DNA from: Bacillota bacterium | GTDB taxonomy: Bacteria; Bacillota; Dethiobacteria; Dethiobacterales; Dethiobacteraceae | Reading direction: 5' to 3' | Length of the DNA: 57,613 bases | NCBI GenBank assembly: GCA_018725565.1 | Contig: QLUR01000015.1 | Coordinates: 1 to 57,613, forward strand | Shown here: in pieces, positions 42,492-51,558 of the stretch | Layout: every line of letters begins with the position of its first letter | Position numbering within the stretch: position 1 is the first letter of the stretch | Translations under genes and position numbers: made by a program | The notes under the pieces: generated by a model | The model's database searches: none | The model's input: only the letters and a program-made list of their open reading frames with translations | What the model was told of the DNA's origin: nothing

Positions 42492-43104
42492 CGTTATCAT
42501 CACCCCCCGCAAAATCCCGGCCCAGCATTCCGTAGAGGTCGCTGATTTTTTCGTTAGTGACCAGAAACAAGATCGACGGATAAATTATCAGCCGGGTCTC
42601 CGGATGGCCAAAGGATCCGTCTGCCCTGGCGATAATGTTGTACGCCCGTAATGTTCCAAGCCCCTCGCGTAGATGCTTCTCAGCCGGCTTTCTGTCAGCC
42701 AGGCCAAGGTGGAACATTTTTTCCACCAGCTGCCCCACAGTCGTGAATACCTCTTTGCGCAGCGACAGCTTTTCCAGCTGCTCCTCGTAAATCAGCCGCA
42801 GCACATACAGGAAATACGTGGACTGCTTGTCCAGCCGCCGGTGGTTATAGGCAAAACGGTTATACAGCGCAGCGACCCCGAAATGATTGTCAAGCTGAAT
42901 TTCCCAGCCGCTTACCCGGAAGTAATCTGCAAAAAGACGGAGATGGCGTTCCAGGAAACGATAGTCCCTGTTTATCACCATATTCCTGGTGCGGGAATCC
43001 ACTTCCTCACGCACCAGGAAAGTCTTTTGCCACAGCAGGTTGGACACCCGGACAAACTGCTCCCGGTCCTTATCACTTAACTGCTCCCACTCACTTGCCC
43101 ACAT
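42460..43104 (-). CDS. jetB: Wadjet subunit JetB (MukE-like)
   Basis: A 214-residue kite-type subunit of the DUF4194 group, the MukE counterpart that links JetA and JetC. Winged-helix content is suggested by FLVREEVDSRTRNMVINRDY and TVGQLVEKMFHLGLADRK. The C-terminus is an extremely acidic tail (GGDDNDEDADEDAID) overlapping jetC. It overlaps jetA by 14 bases. Assignment rests on position, size and fold features. Confidence 0.88.
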   Translation of the reverse strand: MWASEWEQLSDKDREQFVRVSNLLWQKTFLVREEVDSRTRNMVINRDYRFLERHLRLFADYFRVSGWEIQLDNHFGVAALYNRFAYNHRRLDKQSTYFLYVLRLIYEEQLEKLSLRKEVFTTVGQLVEKMFHLGLADRKPAEKHLREGLGTLRAYNIIARADGSFGHPETRLIIYPSILFLVTNEKISDLYGMLGRDFAGGDDNDEDADEDAID

Positions 43105-44506
43105 AGCCGGCCCCCGTTTCCCTGGCCAGCACCAGTTCCGGCAGGCGGTAGCCGTTTACATACAGGTACCCGTCCTTAAATTCCACCCGGTAGGGCAGTT
43201 CCTTCTCGCCGCTCTTCACCACTGCCATCAGCAGTTTTACAAAGTCTTCGGTCCCGTCAACTTCAATTTCACAGGTAGTAAGGCTGCTCTTGCCGTCAAG
43301 CTTTGACATTATGAATTCCACAATCTTTTTGTGCGAGTAAATCCTCCCCAGCCTTTCCATAAACTCCGTCATCTCCGCTGCTATTTCCTCCGGAGTAAAT
43401 TGCGGTAATACGGCCTCCTCCGGCAGATGTTCCCGCTTTTTCGGCTGGGTGAACATTGAGTATTCATCCAGGTAACCGGTTTCATACAAAGGCAAGCCTT
43501 CCGACAGCGCCTGAGTCAGCGCAGTTCCTCCCCTGCGCAGGGAGGGCAGTGATTTCAAAACCTCCACCAGCTTCCCCCGGATATCGTGGCCGGTATGCAG
43601 ATAATATTGCAATCGTTCAACTGAAGCCCGTGTGTAACCGGCGTTTTTCCGGTCAATCTGCGCCAGGAGTTCATCCAGCTTATCGTAAATATCCAGTACC
43701 TCGACAATATGACTCACCGCCCGCTCCCGCGCCGCCCCCAATTCAGCGTGTTCGCCCCGCTTAACCGAGGTCCGGGCAATTTCTAAGAGTACCTCCCCTT
43801 CCCTCAGCCACTTTTTCAGAATCCCCACAATACGCTGTTTATAACGGGGCACACTGTCGAAAGTTTTCAGCGGATGGTATACCTTGTCCGCCACCAGTAC
43901 CCGGAATTTATCAAAATGCTCCACCAGCAACTCCTTTGCTTCCACCTGCTGCTGCAACCGCTGATGGTATTGGCGGATATTATCCAACAGCTCCCGCAGG
44001 CTGTCCCACAGCTGCCGTGTGGCTTGGTGCGCATGGCGTAAAGCATAGTATAACTGCTCGCCCCGTTCCTGGTCCGCCGTCTTCAGACTGGAATAGGTGG
44101 AGTGGACATAGCCATTATACTCCACAGTCTTCCCCTGCAGGATATCGTAAAACAGGTTCAGGACCTTGCTGGCGTAGCCGGGGACGATATAACATTCTTC
44201 AAAAGAGGACATATCAGCCTCGACCTCCAGCCAGCCGGTCCCCAGAAACTTCCTGAGCAGAAAATGCGCCCGCCCTGACAGGTTGAAATCCTCTCCCAAC
44301 CCATACGGGTCTCCTTCCTCCGCCTCCAGAGCCAGCATTCTGGTTTCCATCCCCGCCACCAGCCTTGACACCAGCTCTGCTTTCTTCAGCCTGGTTTCCT
44401 GTCGGTAGTGCCTGTGGAGCACAAGCAGAGCCTCCGCGTAAATCTCCCGGTTGGGCGAGGCAAACAGGGAAAAGAAATTAGGTGGAAACACCTCAAATAA
44501 TTGCAC
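43091..44506 (-). CDS. jetA: Wadjet subunit JetA (MukF/kleisin-like)
   Basis: A 471-residue kleisin-type subunit, first gene of the jetABCD operon. The start MQLFEVFPPNFFSLFASPNR resembles JetA proteins of Firmicutes (DUF5716-like), which points to a type II-like Wadjet, though I cannot be certain of the type. A helical middle section includes coiled coil, and the C-terminus (LPYRVEFKDGYLYVNGYRLP) is a small beta domain. GTG start with GGAAAGGG upstream. Confidence 0.85.
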   Translation of the reverse strand: MQLFEVFPPNFFSLFASPNREIYAEALLVLHRHYRQETRLKKAELVSRLVAGMETRMLALEAEEGDPYGLGEDFNLSGRAHFLLRKFLGTGWLEVEADMSSFEECYIVPGYASKVLNLFYDILQGKTVEYNGYVHSTYSSLKTADQERGEQLYYALRHAHQATRQLWDSLRELLDNIRQYHQRLQQQVEAKELLVEHFDKFRVLVADKVYHPLKTFDSVPRYKQRIVGILKKWLREGEVLLEIARTSVKRGEHAELGAARERAVSHIVEVLDIYDKLDELLAQIDRKNAGYTRASVERLQYYLHTGHDIRGKLVEVLKSLPSLRRGGTALTQALSEGLPLYETGYLDEYSMFTQPKKREHLPEEAVLPQFTPEEIAAEMTEFMERLGRIYSHKKIVEFIMSKLDGKSSLTTCEIEVDGTEDFVKLLMAVVKSGEKELPYRVEFKDGYLYVNGYRLPELVLARETGAGYVGK

Positions 44507-44576
44507 CCTGACAACCCTTTCCTAAAGTATCTGCCCCGACATTTTGACAAAGCCGCCTCTTTTTCCTCTTTGTACG

Positions 44577-44617
44577 GAAAAAATAAGCACCGGCCACCTT
44601 TTCGGGAAAGCCGGTGC
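44577..44617 (-). terminator. Intrinsic terminator of dapA
   Basis: GCACCGGC (44587-44594) and GCCGGTGC (44610-44617) form an 8-bp perfect stem. On the minus strand it is followed by TTATTTTTT. It lies between dapA and the Wadjet operon and separates the core genes from the defence genes. Confidence 0.85.
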
Positions 44618-44658
44618 GTTCTCCTGTTTTTCTTTTTTTATTTTCTTTTCTCCGGCGA

Positions 44659-45555
44659 CTATCTTAGATAGCCGTGCGCAGTCAGGACTTTTTTTACTTC
44701 TGCCAGGTGCGCTTCGCTGAGCGCCACCAGCGGCAGGCGAACCGGCCCCAGGTCGTGGCCGAGCAGGTTCATGGCGCTCTTGACCGGCACTGGATTGCTG
44801 GCAATAAACAGGACGGCAAACAATGGCAGCAGGCGATGGTGGAGGCGGCGTGCCCGGGCGAGGTCACCCTGCCGGCAGGCATTCACCATCTCTTTTATTT
44901 CCTTTCCCGCCACATGCCCGGCCACGGAAACGACCCCGCAGCCGCCCAACCCCAAGAGAGGAAAGGTCATGGCATCATCGCCGCTGTAAACGGCAAAACC
45001 GGGCGGCGCACCGGCGCAAAGGCGGGCGATTTGCTCCAGGTCTCCGGATGCTTCTTTTACGGCAACTACGTTCGGCAGCTGTGCCAGGCGCAAGGTGGTT
45101 TCCGCGAGCATGTTGACGCCGGTGCGGCCGGGCACGTTATAGAGCATTACCGGCAGCGAGACTGCTCCGGCCACAGCGGAAAAATGCTGGAACAGTCCTT
45201 CCTGAGAGGGTTTGTTATAATAAGGGGTAACCAGCATGATGCCGTCCACGCCGCATTCCGCCGCCTGCCGCGAAAACTGCACCGTCTGCCTGGTATTGTT
45301 GGAGCCGGTGCCGGCTATAACTTTGGCTTTTCCTCCCACAGCTGAAACCACGACACGAAACAGTTCCAATTTCTCTTCCCCGCTAAGGGCCGGCGACTCA
45401 CCGGTCGTGCCGGCCACCACCAGTCCGTCGGAACCGTTCTCTACCAGGTATGCGGCAAGTTTAGCCGCCTTACTGTAATCTACTTCGCCGTTCTGCGAAA
45501 ACGGTGTCACCATCGCGGTAAGCATTTCTCCAAAGGGCGGGAACAACAGAGCCAC
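44659..45555 (-). CDS. dapA: 4-hydroxy-tetrahydrodipicolinate synthase
   Basis: DapA condenses pyruvate with aspartate semialdehyde in lysine, diaminopimelate and dipicolinate synthesis. The 298-residue barrel has GTTGESPALSGEEK, the YYNKPSQEGLFQHF motif with the active tyrosine region, YNVPGRTG, and the Schiff-base Lys in VVAVKEASGD. YSGDDAMTFPLLGLGG is also typical. The product feeds dipicolinate synthase encoded just upstream, a sporulation arrangement as in Bacillus. The start codon could be GTG 45555 or the TTG nine bases on. Confidence 0.97.
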   Translation of the reverse strand: MALLFPPFGEMLTAMVTPFSQNGEVDYSKAAKLAAYLVENGSDGLVVAGTTGESPALSGEEKLELFRVVVSAVGGKAKVIAGTGSNNTRQTVQFSRQAAECGVDGIMLVTPYYNKPSQEGLFQHFSAVAGAVSLPVMLYNVPGRTGVNMLAETTLRLAQLPNVVAVKEASGDLEQIARLCAGAPPGFAVYSGDDAMTFPLLGLGGCGVVSVAGHVAGKEIKEMVNACRQGDLARARRLHHRLLPLFAVLFIASNPVPVKSAMNLLGHDLGPVRLPLVALSEAHLAEVKKVLTAHGYLR

Positions 45556-45620
45556 CTCCGGTTTCCAAAAAGGTTAAGCCGATTATAACAAAGGGAATAC
45601 CTTTTTTCAAATACTTATTT

Positions 45621-46211
45621 TCATTCGTGCATGTTCACAAGCAAAGGCTGCAGCTGCTTCCCCTGCAGAGCATGCAGGACTGCTGGCAGCAGAAGTTCCA
45701 GGTTGGCCACCAGGGAATTGGGCTTGACAAACGGACTGTCCTGGCCAAATGGTACCAGGTAGATGTTTTTAGTATTAAGCAAGAACCCTATGTTCTTTAA
45801 GTTTATCCCCAAGCCGTCATTGGTTGTGATAGATAAGATTACCGGCCGGAGATTGCGCAGTTGTGCTTTTGCCCCCATTAATACAGAGGTGTCTGTGATG
45901 CCGTTGGCCAGTTTGGCCAGCGTGTTGCCGGTACAGGGTGCAATGATATAAGCATCAAGCAAGGCCTGCGGACCGATTGGTTCGGCACCGGCAATGCTGT
46001 TGATCAGCCTGTGCCCCGTTGTTTGCACCAGCCTGCTTTTCCATTCCGTCGTTTCTCCAAAGCGGGTATCAGTGTGGTCAATGGCTGGCGAAATGACCGG
46101 GCATATTTCCGCCCCTTCAATGATAAGCTTCTCCAGCTCAGGGAATATTTTTTCCAATGTACAGTGGGAACCGGTTAAAGCAAACCCGATTTTGATTCCT
46201 TTGAGCCTCAT
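45621..46211 (-). CDS. dpaB: Dipicolinate synthase subunit B
   Basis: A flavoprotein-like subunit of about 196 residues (SpoVFB) that makes dipicolinic acid, the spore-core chelator, with DpaA in the mother cell. GFALTGSHCTLEKIFPEL, then APCTGNTLAKLANGITD, are the flavoprotein-family signatures with TGN. The ATG overlaps the dpaA stop (ATGA). Confidence 0.95.
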   Translation of the reverse strand: MRLKGIKIGFALTGSHCTLEKIFPELEKLIIEGAEICPVISPAIDHTDTRFGETTEWKSRLVQTTGHRLINSIAGAEPIGPQALLDAYIIAPCTGNTLAKLANGITDTSVLMGAKAQLRNLRPVILSITTNDGLGINLKNIGFLLNTKNIYLVPFGQDSPFVKPNSLVANLELLLPAVLHALQGKQLQPLLVNMHE

Positions 46212-47098
46212 TTTTTCACTCTCCTCCCCCGCAAGCAAATCAGTGGCAGGTAAACACGGGCCAGAATTTTCCCCGCCGTTTCCGGCGCCGCAAGTCCAGG
46301 CAGGCCCGGAGCAAGGAAGCTCTTGATACCAAGCCTCCCGGCGGCAGCAAAATCGGTTCCTCCGGGCCGCGAGGCAATATCAATGATCACGGCGGCACGG
46401 TTGGCTGCCTCAAGAACCTCGGCCGTCAGGACAAGCGCCGGCACAGTATTAAAGATAAACCTGCTCTTTTCTGCCAAACCGGTCAGAGCGTCCATCCCTA
46501 TCGCCCCAAACCCATGCGACCAGGCTTGAGCCCTAGCTTCGGGGCTCCTTGCCGCCACCGTGACTTTGGCACCCAAACCCTGCAGTGTCCTGGCCAGCGG
46601 CTGGCCGCAACGGCCGAAACCGATAACCAAGCATTCGCTGTCGTGGATAGTGACGGAACTTTCCCGCATAGCCAGTTCCAGCGCACCTTCCGCGGTCGGC
46701 ACAGCATTTAAGATGGCCAGTTCATCATCTTCCCCGCTCAGGAAGACACGTACCCCGGCTTTATTCAACTCTTGGAGGTAATGTGCCGGCAAACGTCCGC
46801 AAATCAACAGGGCGGCACAGAAAAGCTGCTGTCGCAGACCATCCAGCGTACACGGGTCTGCCGAAAAGGGGGCAAAGATGTTTCCTTTGTCATCGCTTCC
46901 CGCCAAAGGGCAGATAATCACGTCCGACTGTTCCGGCAAACCTTTGTTAATCTCTGCTTCCGGCAGCAACGGATATTCTTCAAAACCGTGCAGCCAGATC
47001 TTCGCCCCTCTTTCCGCCAGAGCAGCAGCCAGGACCATTTCCCGCTTGTCTCCGCCGGCTATCAGAATGTTTAAGCCCTGCAACTCCAAAGCATGCAA
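46208..47098 (-). CDS. dpaA: Dipicolinate synthase subunit A
   Basis: A 296-residue SpoVFA/DpaA dehydrogenase-like subunit. ILIAGGDKREMVLAAALAER at the N-terminus and CLVIGFGRCGQPLARTLQGL (Rossmann G-x-G-x2-G) in the middle. FLAPGLPGLAAPETAGKILA near the end is family-typical. The start is uncertain: TTG at 47098 lies very close to AAGGAGG, while TTG at 47089 has better spacing. Expected to be under mother-cell sigma-K control. Confidence 0.95.
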   Translation of the reverse strand: MHALELQGLNILIAGGDKREMVLAAALAERGAKIWLHGFEEYPLLPEAEINKGLPEQSDVIICPLAGSDDKGNIFAPFSADPCTLDGLRQQLFCAALLICGRLPAHYLQELNKAGVRVFLSGEDDELAILNAVPTAEGALELAMRESSVTIHDSECLVIGFGRCGQPLARTLQGLGAKVTVAARSPEARAQAWSHGFGAIGMDALTGLAEKSRFIFNTVPALVLTAEVLEAANRAAVIIDIASRPGGTDFAAAGRLGIKSFLAPGLPGLAAPETAGKILARVYLPLICLRGRRVKK

Positions 47099-47161
47099 CG
47101 CCTCCTTACCTAGCGGTAACTTAGTATATGTGATGATGGCAGGAAAGGGTGACTTGTTCTG

Positions 47162-47193
47162 ACAAAGAAAAACCCGGCACCTAAGGCACCGGG
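47162..47193 (-). terminator. Intrinsic terminator between the stress-type gene and dpaA
   Basis: CCCGG (47173-47177) and CCGGG (47189-47193) pair around an 11-base loop; on the minus strand TTTTTCTTTG follows. It ends the transcript of the gene at 47209-47679. Confidence 0.7.
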
Positions 47194-47208
47194 CAGGGTT
47201 GAGCTTTA

Positions 47209-47679
47209 TTACATGTGAGTTTTTACATCCTGAGCACCGTTTTCACGAAAAGCGGCGACTATCTCCGCGGACAATTCATCATCTGCCGTTTCCACCGCTA
47301 CCAGCACATTACCGCGGTTGATTTCCTCCTCATAGCGCCGGCCCTCCTCTTCCGGAAGACCGTAGTCGATAAGTCCTCCGGCAATCCCGCCAGTCACGAT
47401 GCCCGTCAGCGCTCCGGCCAGCGGGCCCGCGGCTATAATCGGGCCAACCCCGGGAATTAACAGAGCTCCGACTCCGGCCAGCAATCCGGTCAGACCGCCT
47501 AAGGCTCCTCCCGCGACCGTGCCGTCGGCCAAGTTTTGGTTACCCAGTCCTGAACTGCGCTCGTCTCCACGCGCCACTACGGAAATGTCCTCAACAGGGA
47601 AATGCCTGGCTTTCAGCTCTCTGACAGCTTCTTCCGCCTGATTGTCAGAACGGAAAACACCTATGACCGTCTGTGACAT
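47209..47679 (-). CDS. Glycine-rich general-stress-17M-like protein
   Basis: A 156-residue protein: the N-terminal fold TVIGVFRSDNQAEEAVRELK, a long Gly/Ala hydrophobic hairpin (GGLTGLLAGVGALLIPGVGP through GGIAGG) and a C-terminal strand NVLVAVETADDE. It resembles proteins annotated as general stress protein 17M/YflT-like, whose biochemical role is unknown. The hairpin could insert in membranes. GGAGG lies six bases before the ATG. Confidence 0.75.
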   Translation of the reverse strand: MSQTVIGVFRSDNQAEEAVRELKARHFPVEDISVVARGDERSSGLGNQNLADGTVAGGALGGLTGLLAGVGALLIPGVGPIIAAGPLAGALTGIVTGGIAGGLIDYGLPEEEGRRYEEEINRGNVLVAVETADDELSAEIVAAFRENGAQDVKTHM

Positions 47680-47738
47680 CAATAGCCTCCTTTAGCCTGA
47701 TACTGTTTCCGGGTTAGTATCAGCCAAAGTAACCGGAC

Positions 47739-48014
47739 TTATTCATCCACTTGGGAATGAAAAGGCTGCTTTGTTGCAGAAATATCGATTATCATCGTTT
47801 CTTTCCCTACTCTTTTGACCGCCACCCAGGGAATAATCAATTCCCTCGTGCGCCCAAACCTGACCGGCAGCCCCCTTGGCGTTATGATTATAGCCTTGAT
47901 CTGCCCGCTTTGCTCATCAATCAGCAGGTCTGACTCTCCCACATAGCCAAGCCTTGCTCCGTCATAAAGATTAATGATCTCTTTGCGTGCCAGCCTGGAA
48001 AGTTCCAAAGTCAC
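47739..48014 (-). CDS. ylmC: YlmC/YmxH-family PRC-barrel protein
   Basis: About 91 residues, a PRC-barrel protein of the YlmC/YmxH sporulation family: ELSRLARKEIINLYDGARLG, then YVGESDLLIDEQSGQIKAII and IIPWVAVKRVGKETMIID. The frame is open further up, but the GTG at 48014 overlaps the stop of the membrane-protein gene and has AGAGGTG upstream, giving the family's usual length. Function unknown; regulation in sporulation is typical. Confidence 0.85.
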   Translation of the reverse strand: MTLELSRLARKEIINLYDGARLGYVGESDLLIDEQSGQIKAIIITPRGLPVRFGRTRELIIPWVAVKRVGKETMIIDISATKQPFHSQVDE

Positions 48015-48334
48015 CACACCTCTTTTAGACGGTAATAAAGACGTTTTAAAAGAGGCTGTAATATTGCCAGCACCAGTGCCATAAACGCCAGCGGTTCCAT
48101 TTTCGTTCCGAATACCAGCCATTTTTCATCCAGGCTTATTTGCAGGAATGATGCCAATAAGACCAGCGACAGATAAATTCCGCCGGCCGTAGCCACCATC
48201 TCCTGCAATGCCTGAGACAAAGGAGACGATTTTGCGTGTTCAGGAAGCTGGTGTGCCTGTGACCTGTTTTTTTCCTGGATACGCAGTGCCAGAGAAACTG
48301 CAACAGCAGCCAGCAACAGGAAATAAAACTCCAT
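48011..48334 (-). CDS. Small membrane protein of unknown function
   Basis: A 107-residue protein with predicted membrane segments at the N-terminus (FYFLLLAAVAVSLAL), the middle (GGIYLSLVLLASFLQISL) and the C-terminus (LAFMALVLAILQPLL), the last followed by basic residues. I do not recognise a family. It overlaps ylmC by four bases and lies 39 bases after dut, suggesting one operon. GGAG ten bases before the ATG. Confidence 0.7.
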   Translation of the reverse strand: MEFYFLLLAAVAVSLALRIQEKNRSQAHQLPEHAKSSPLSQALQEMVATAGGIYLSLVLLASFLQISLDEKWLVFGTKMEPLAFMALVLAILQPLLKRLYYRLKEVW

Positions 48335-48373
48335 AGACAGTCAGCTCCTTTAATTTTCATTGCCATCAGCCGC

Positions 48374-48823
48374 TTACATGCCGGTATGGCCGAAGCCTCC
48401 TTCCCCTCGCCCGGTCTCCGGCAGAGTTTCCACCTCACTGAAAGAAGCCCTGAAAACTCTGCCGAACACCAACTGGGCAATGCGGTCACCTCTCTTCACC
48501 ACAAAAGGCTCTTCGCCCAAATTGGCCAGGATTATTTTTATTTCACCCCGGTAATCGGCATCGATCGTGCCGGGGCTGTTCAAGACGCTTATCCCGTGTT
48601 TTATGGCCAGACCGCTGCGTGGGCGCACCTGCGCCTCAACGCCGGCCGGCAAGGCAAGTTGCAGCCCGGTCGGCACCAGAGCGCGTTTGCCGGGCAACAA
48701 AATTAGCGGGCCGGCAACCGCGGCCAGGAGGTCCATGCCGGCCGCACCTGCCGTCATGTAGCCGGGCAGGGGCAGGTCGTGAGCATGCGGCAGCCTTTGC
48801 ACAAAAACTTTTAAGTCCTGCAT
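48374..48823 (-). CDS. dut: Deoxyuridine triphosphate nucleotidohydrolase
   Basis: dUTPase, 149 residues, hydrolyses dUTP to dUMP and keeps uracil out of DNA. The five trimer motifs are present: [45 protein letters not shown] and the C-terminal glycine-rich [10 protein letters not shown]. Confidence 0.97.
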   Translation of the reverse strand: MQDLKVFVQRLPHAHDLPLPGYMTAGAAGMDLLAAVAGPLILLPGKRALVPTGLQLALPAGVEAQVRPRSGLAIKHGISVLNSPGTIDADYRGEIKIILANLGEEPFVVKRGDRIAQLVFGRVFRASFSEVETLPETGRGEGGFGHTGM

Positions 48824-48852
48824 CGGGCATCACCATTTCTTTTTCCTCGAGC

Positions 48853-49698
48853 TTACTTTGCCGGCGTGCCTTTGTCAAGCTGCTGGCCCCAGAGTTGCAC
48901 CCATGCATGACCCCCTCCGGCGCCGGAACGGATTTTGAGAAAACCGTCTGTCGAATTGCGAAATTTAAGGTCAATATAATTGGTCACCGTGGCGTCCCTG
49001 CCCGGAGGCACATAGCCGACTGGCACACTGTGCCGGTGTCGCTCGATGATTTCCAGCCCTGCCCGTAGTGCGACATTGTACAAGGTAGTGGCCACCTGGC
49101 AGACGCCGCCGCCGATCCCCACCCCACCCACGACGGGCGCCATGCTGTAGCCGCGCTCAAAGGTACGGGGACCGGTCGCCTTATTGAAAGATAGAACATC
49201 CCCTGGCGCCAGGACCGTACCGTCCAGGTATTTGGCCGCCGTGTAAAGGTTGTCTGTACGCCCGGCCCCACCGCCGCCGCTGGTGGAAAATGAAGTGATT
49301 TTGCGGGTAATGCTTTGAAAATGCTCCGCGGTCAGCTCCGGTTCAAGTGAAATGAGTGTCAGCTTAACCCGTTGGCTCTTCTCCGCCTCCATGACCTCTC
49401 TGACCGTTCCTTCCACATCAAGGGCCATCCCCGGCAGCTCCCCGGCAATGTTCCCGGTTTTCCGGTCATAGCGGGCGTTGCGGGGAGCAATCTCCACTGC
49501 GGCCCTCATCTGCTCAACTTTTTCACGCACCTCCCCGGCCAGCAAGCGTTCCACAGCAACTCCCTCCAGAGTCACACCCGGTTTGACGCCCCGGAAGTAA
49601 CGGTTAACCCGGTCGCCAAGGCTATACACCAGCAGGAACACCGACAGGCTGAAAATAAGCAGCAGCAAAACCGCACGCCAGGATACAGCCCCAGTCAC
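48853..49698 (-). CDS. VanW-domain membrane-anchored protein
   Basis: About 281 residues. One N-terminal membrane helix (AVLLLLIFSLSVFLLVYSLG) is followed by a G5-linker-like/peptidoglycan-binding region, then a VanW domain: LYTAAKYLDGTVLAPGDVLS, FNKATGPRT, GGVGIGGGVCQVATTLYNVA and VPPGRDATVTNY. VanW proteins occur in wall-related clusters; activity unknown. The GTG at 49698 follows the preceding stop by two bases and removes an unlikely basic extension. Confidence 0.87.
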   Translation of the reverse strand: MTGAVSWRAVLLLLIFSLSVFLLVYSLGDRVNRYFRGVKPGVTLEGVAVERLLAGEVREKVEQMRAAVEIAPRNARYDRKTGNIAGELPGMALDVEGTVREVMEAEKSQRVKLTLISLEPELTAEHFQSITRKITSFSTSGGGGAGRTDNLYTAAKYLDGTVLAPGDVLSFNKATGPRTFERGYSMAPVVGGVGIGGGVCQVATTLYNVALRAGLEIIERHRHSVPVGYVPPGRDATVTNYIDLKFRNSTDGFLKIRSGAGGGHAWVQLWGQQLDKGTPAK

Positions 49699-49700
49699 TC

Positions 49701-50729
49701 TCAATTCACAACACCACTGCCACCGGCAAAAATACGGCGCGGGCACAGCAGCTCCCCGACAGAAACAGGCTGCAGTCCTTTTCTTTGCAAAGCGGGCACC
49801 GTAAGTCTTACAAACTCTGCCGTCTGCGCTGTGGGGTGCATCAGGATCATGCTGCCTCCCTCTGCTTCAGCCAGAATTTTTTGCACCATTTTATCCACGC
49901 CGGGCAGCCGCCAGTCAACAGTATCGATGCTCCACATGATGACACGCATCTTTTCCCGGGCGGCGGCCTGCAGCACTTTCTCCGTCAGTTCCCCCCTGTG
50001 AGGACTGAAGTAGACCGGATGAACTCCCAATATGCTCCTGATTGTCCTTGCACCTTCGGCAATATCTGTTCTCGCTTCCGCAAATGTAGCCTTGCCCAGG
50101 CTTATAGCGTCCGAGTCGCCATGGTTGGCCAGTTCAAACCCTGCTTCGCGGATAGAAAGCGCCTTTTCAGGAAATGTGCGGACCCAGCGACCGACAAGGA
50201 AAAATGTCGCATCCGCCCCTGTCTCTCGCAATGCCTGCAATAACCCCGGCAGGTACTCATTCCCCCAGGCCACATTGACCAGAAACGCTACCTGCGCCCT
50301 TTCCGGCCGCCCCCTGTAAACAGGCAGCTCCGGATAAGCAGCCATAGTTACAGTCGGCAGCTTCTCCCGGAAAACCGGAATAACCCTTGTTCCCGGGCGC
50401 GCGGACAGGGCGGCACCGACAGTTTGCTCCACATCGACCTCATACCCGTTTAACTCAGGTATAATTCCGTCCGTCCCCGGGTCCTGCACGGCAGCCAGAG
50501 GCTCAGCCCGCAAATCCCGGGACAGCTTCTCCACAACAATCCTGGCCTCTCCTGCCGTCAGTCCTCCCAGAGCGCTCCCCTGAAAAGAAACGTTTGGCAA
50601 AACGGCCGGCCCGTCATCCCGCCAGTTCCTGTTGCAACTATTGATAGCCAACGGCGTGACGCTGATAACTAGCAGCACGACTGCTACTTTCAGTCCGTCA
50701 AAACTGCCAAAGTAACGGTAACGCATCAT
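49701..50729 (-). CDS. NodB-fold protein with degenerate catalytic motifs
   Basis: A 342-residue protein with an N-terminal membrane segment (VAVVLLVISVTPLAI), a linker domain and a polysaccharide-deacetylase fold (ATFFLVGRWVRTFPEKALSI and VIMWSIDTVDWR are preserved). The metal motifs are not: TFDDGP is replaced by LVNVAWG, and the second motif reads NHGDSDAI, so the H-x3-H pair is lost. It is probably inactive as a deacetylase and may act as a binding protein. It overlaps the deacetylase gene upstream by four bases. Confidence 0.83.
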   Translation of the reverse strand: MMRYRYFGSFDGLKVAVVLLVISVTPLAINSCNRNWRDDGPAVLPNVSFQGSALGGLTAGEARIVVEKLSRDLRAEPLAAVQDPGTDGIIPELNGYEVDVEQTVGAALSARPGTRVIPVFREKLPTVTMAAYPELPVYRGRPERAQVAFLVNVAWGNEYLPGLLQALRETGADATFFLVGRWVRTFPEKALSIREAGFELANHGDSDAISLGKATFAEARTDIAEGARTIRSILGVHPVYFSPHRGELTEKVLQAAAREKMRVIMWSIDTVDWRLPGVDKMVQKILAEAEGGSMILMHPTAQTAEFVRLTVPALQRKGLQPVSVGELLCPRRIFAGGSGVVN

Positions 50730-51475
50730 TTTGCCCCCACTTTGCGTGACTCGGCCAGCAGAGCCGAGAGAGGCAACATTTCAAATCCTTTGGCTCTTAA
50801 CCCCTCGATTATGGAAGGCAGGGACTCCGGCAGTTGTCTGGCGCTGGTATGAAAAAGGATAATCGCTCCGGGATGAACTTTTTGCAACACGGTGCTGATC
50901 AGCTGTTCCACGCCCGGGTTAAGCCAGTCATGCGGGTCGATACTCCAGAGGACGGTAGTGTAGCCTCTGGCGGCGGCAAAGTCCCGCACCCGTTCGTCGA
51001 TCTCGCCGTAAGGCGGCCGGAAAAATTCTGTCGTGATGTTTAGTTCGTCATGCAAAGCCTTCTCCACCTGCTCAAACTCGCGGGTTAGTTCGCTGTCGCC
51101 AAGCTCGGTCAGCCGCTGGTGCGAGAAGCCGTGCTGTCCGATTTCATGGCCGCGCACAATTATTTCCCGCGCCAGGTCCGGATTCCGGCGCACCCAGTTG
51201 CCGGTCAGAAAAAATGTGGCAGAAAGCTGATAACGCTCCATGATATCCAAAATTTCCCCTGTCTGTGCCGGCATCCAGACCACGTCAAAAGTCAGAGAGA
51301 CAGCTTTCCTGTCCGTCTCAACGCGGTAGATCACCCCGCGCACCAGAGGTGAAAAAACCCCTCTTATGATTTGCCCGTGCAGCAGGTAGGCCAGGACAAC
51401 TGCCACAACAAGCAAAACAGCCAGTTTCCGCATCCGGCGACGCTGCCGGCGCGTTTCCCGGGAGTAAGTCATCAT
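50726..51475 (-). CDS. PdaB-like polysaccharide deacetylase
   Basis: About 249 residues: a membrane anchor (LAVLLVVAVVLAYLL) and a NodB domain. Motif 1 is TFDVVW (second Asp replaced, as in PdaB-type sporulation deacetylases), motif 2 QHGFSH (H-x3-H kept), motif 3 RPPYGE, and SIDPHDW. It probably acts on spore cortex or wall glycan. An ATG at 51475 with GAGGAG six bases upstream is the start. Confidence 0.87.
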   Translation of the reverse strand: MMTYSRETRRQRRRMRKLAVLLVVAVVLAYLLHGQIIRGVFSPLVRGVIYRVETDRKAVSLTFDVVWMPAQTGEILDIMERYQLSATFFLTGNWVRRNPDLAREIIVRGHEIGQHGFSHQRLTELGDSELTREFEQVEKALHDELNITTEFFRPPYGEIDERVRDFAAARGYTTVLWSIDPHDWLNPGVEQLISTVLQKVHPGAIILFHTSARQLPESLPSIIEGLRAKGFEMLPLSALLAESRKVGAK

Positions 51476-51558
51476 CTTTGCTCCTCTGCACAACCGTCTG
51501 CCTGTTCATAGTTATGCAGAAAAACGGAGAAAAATACGCCGCCCAAGCCGCCCCCTGG

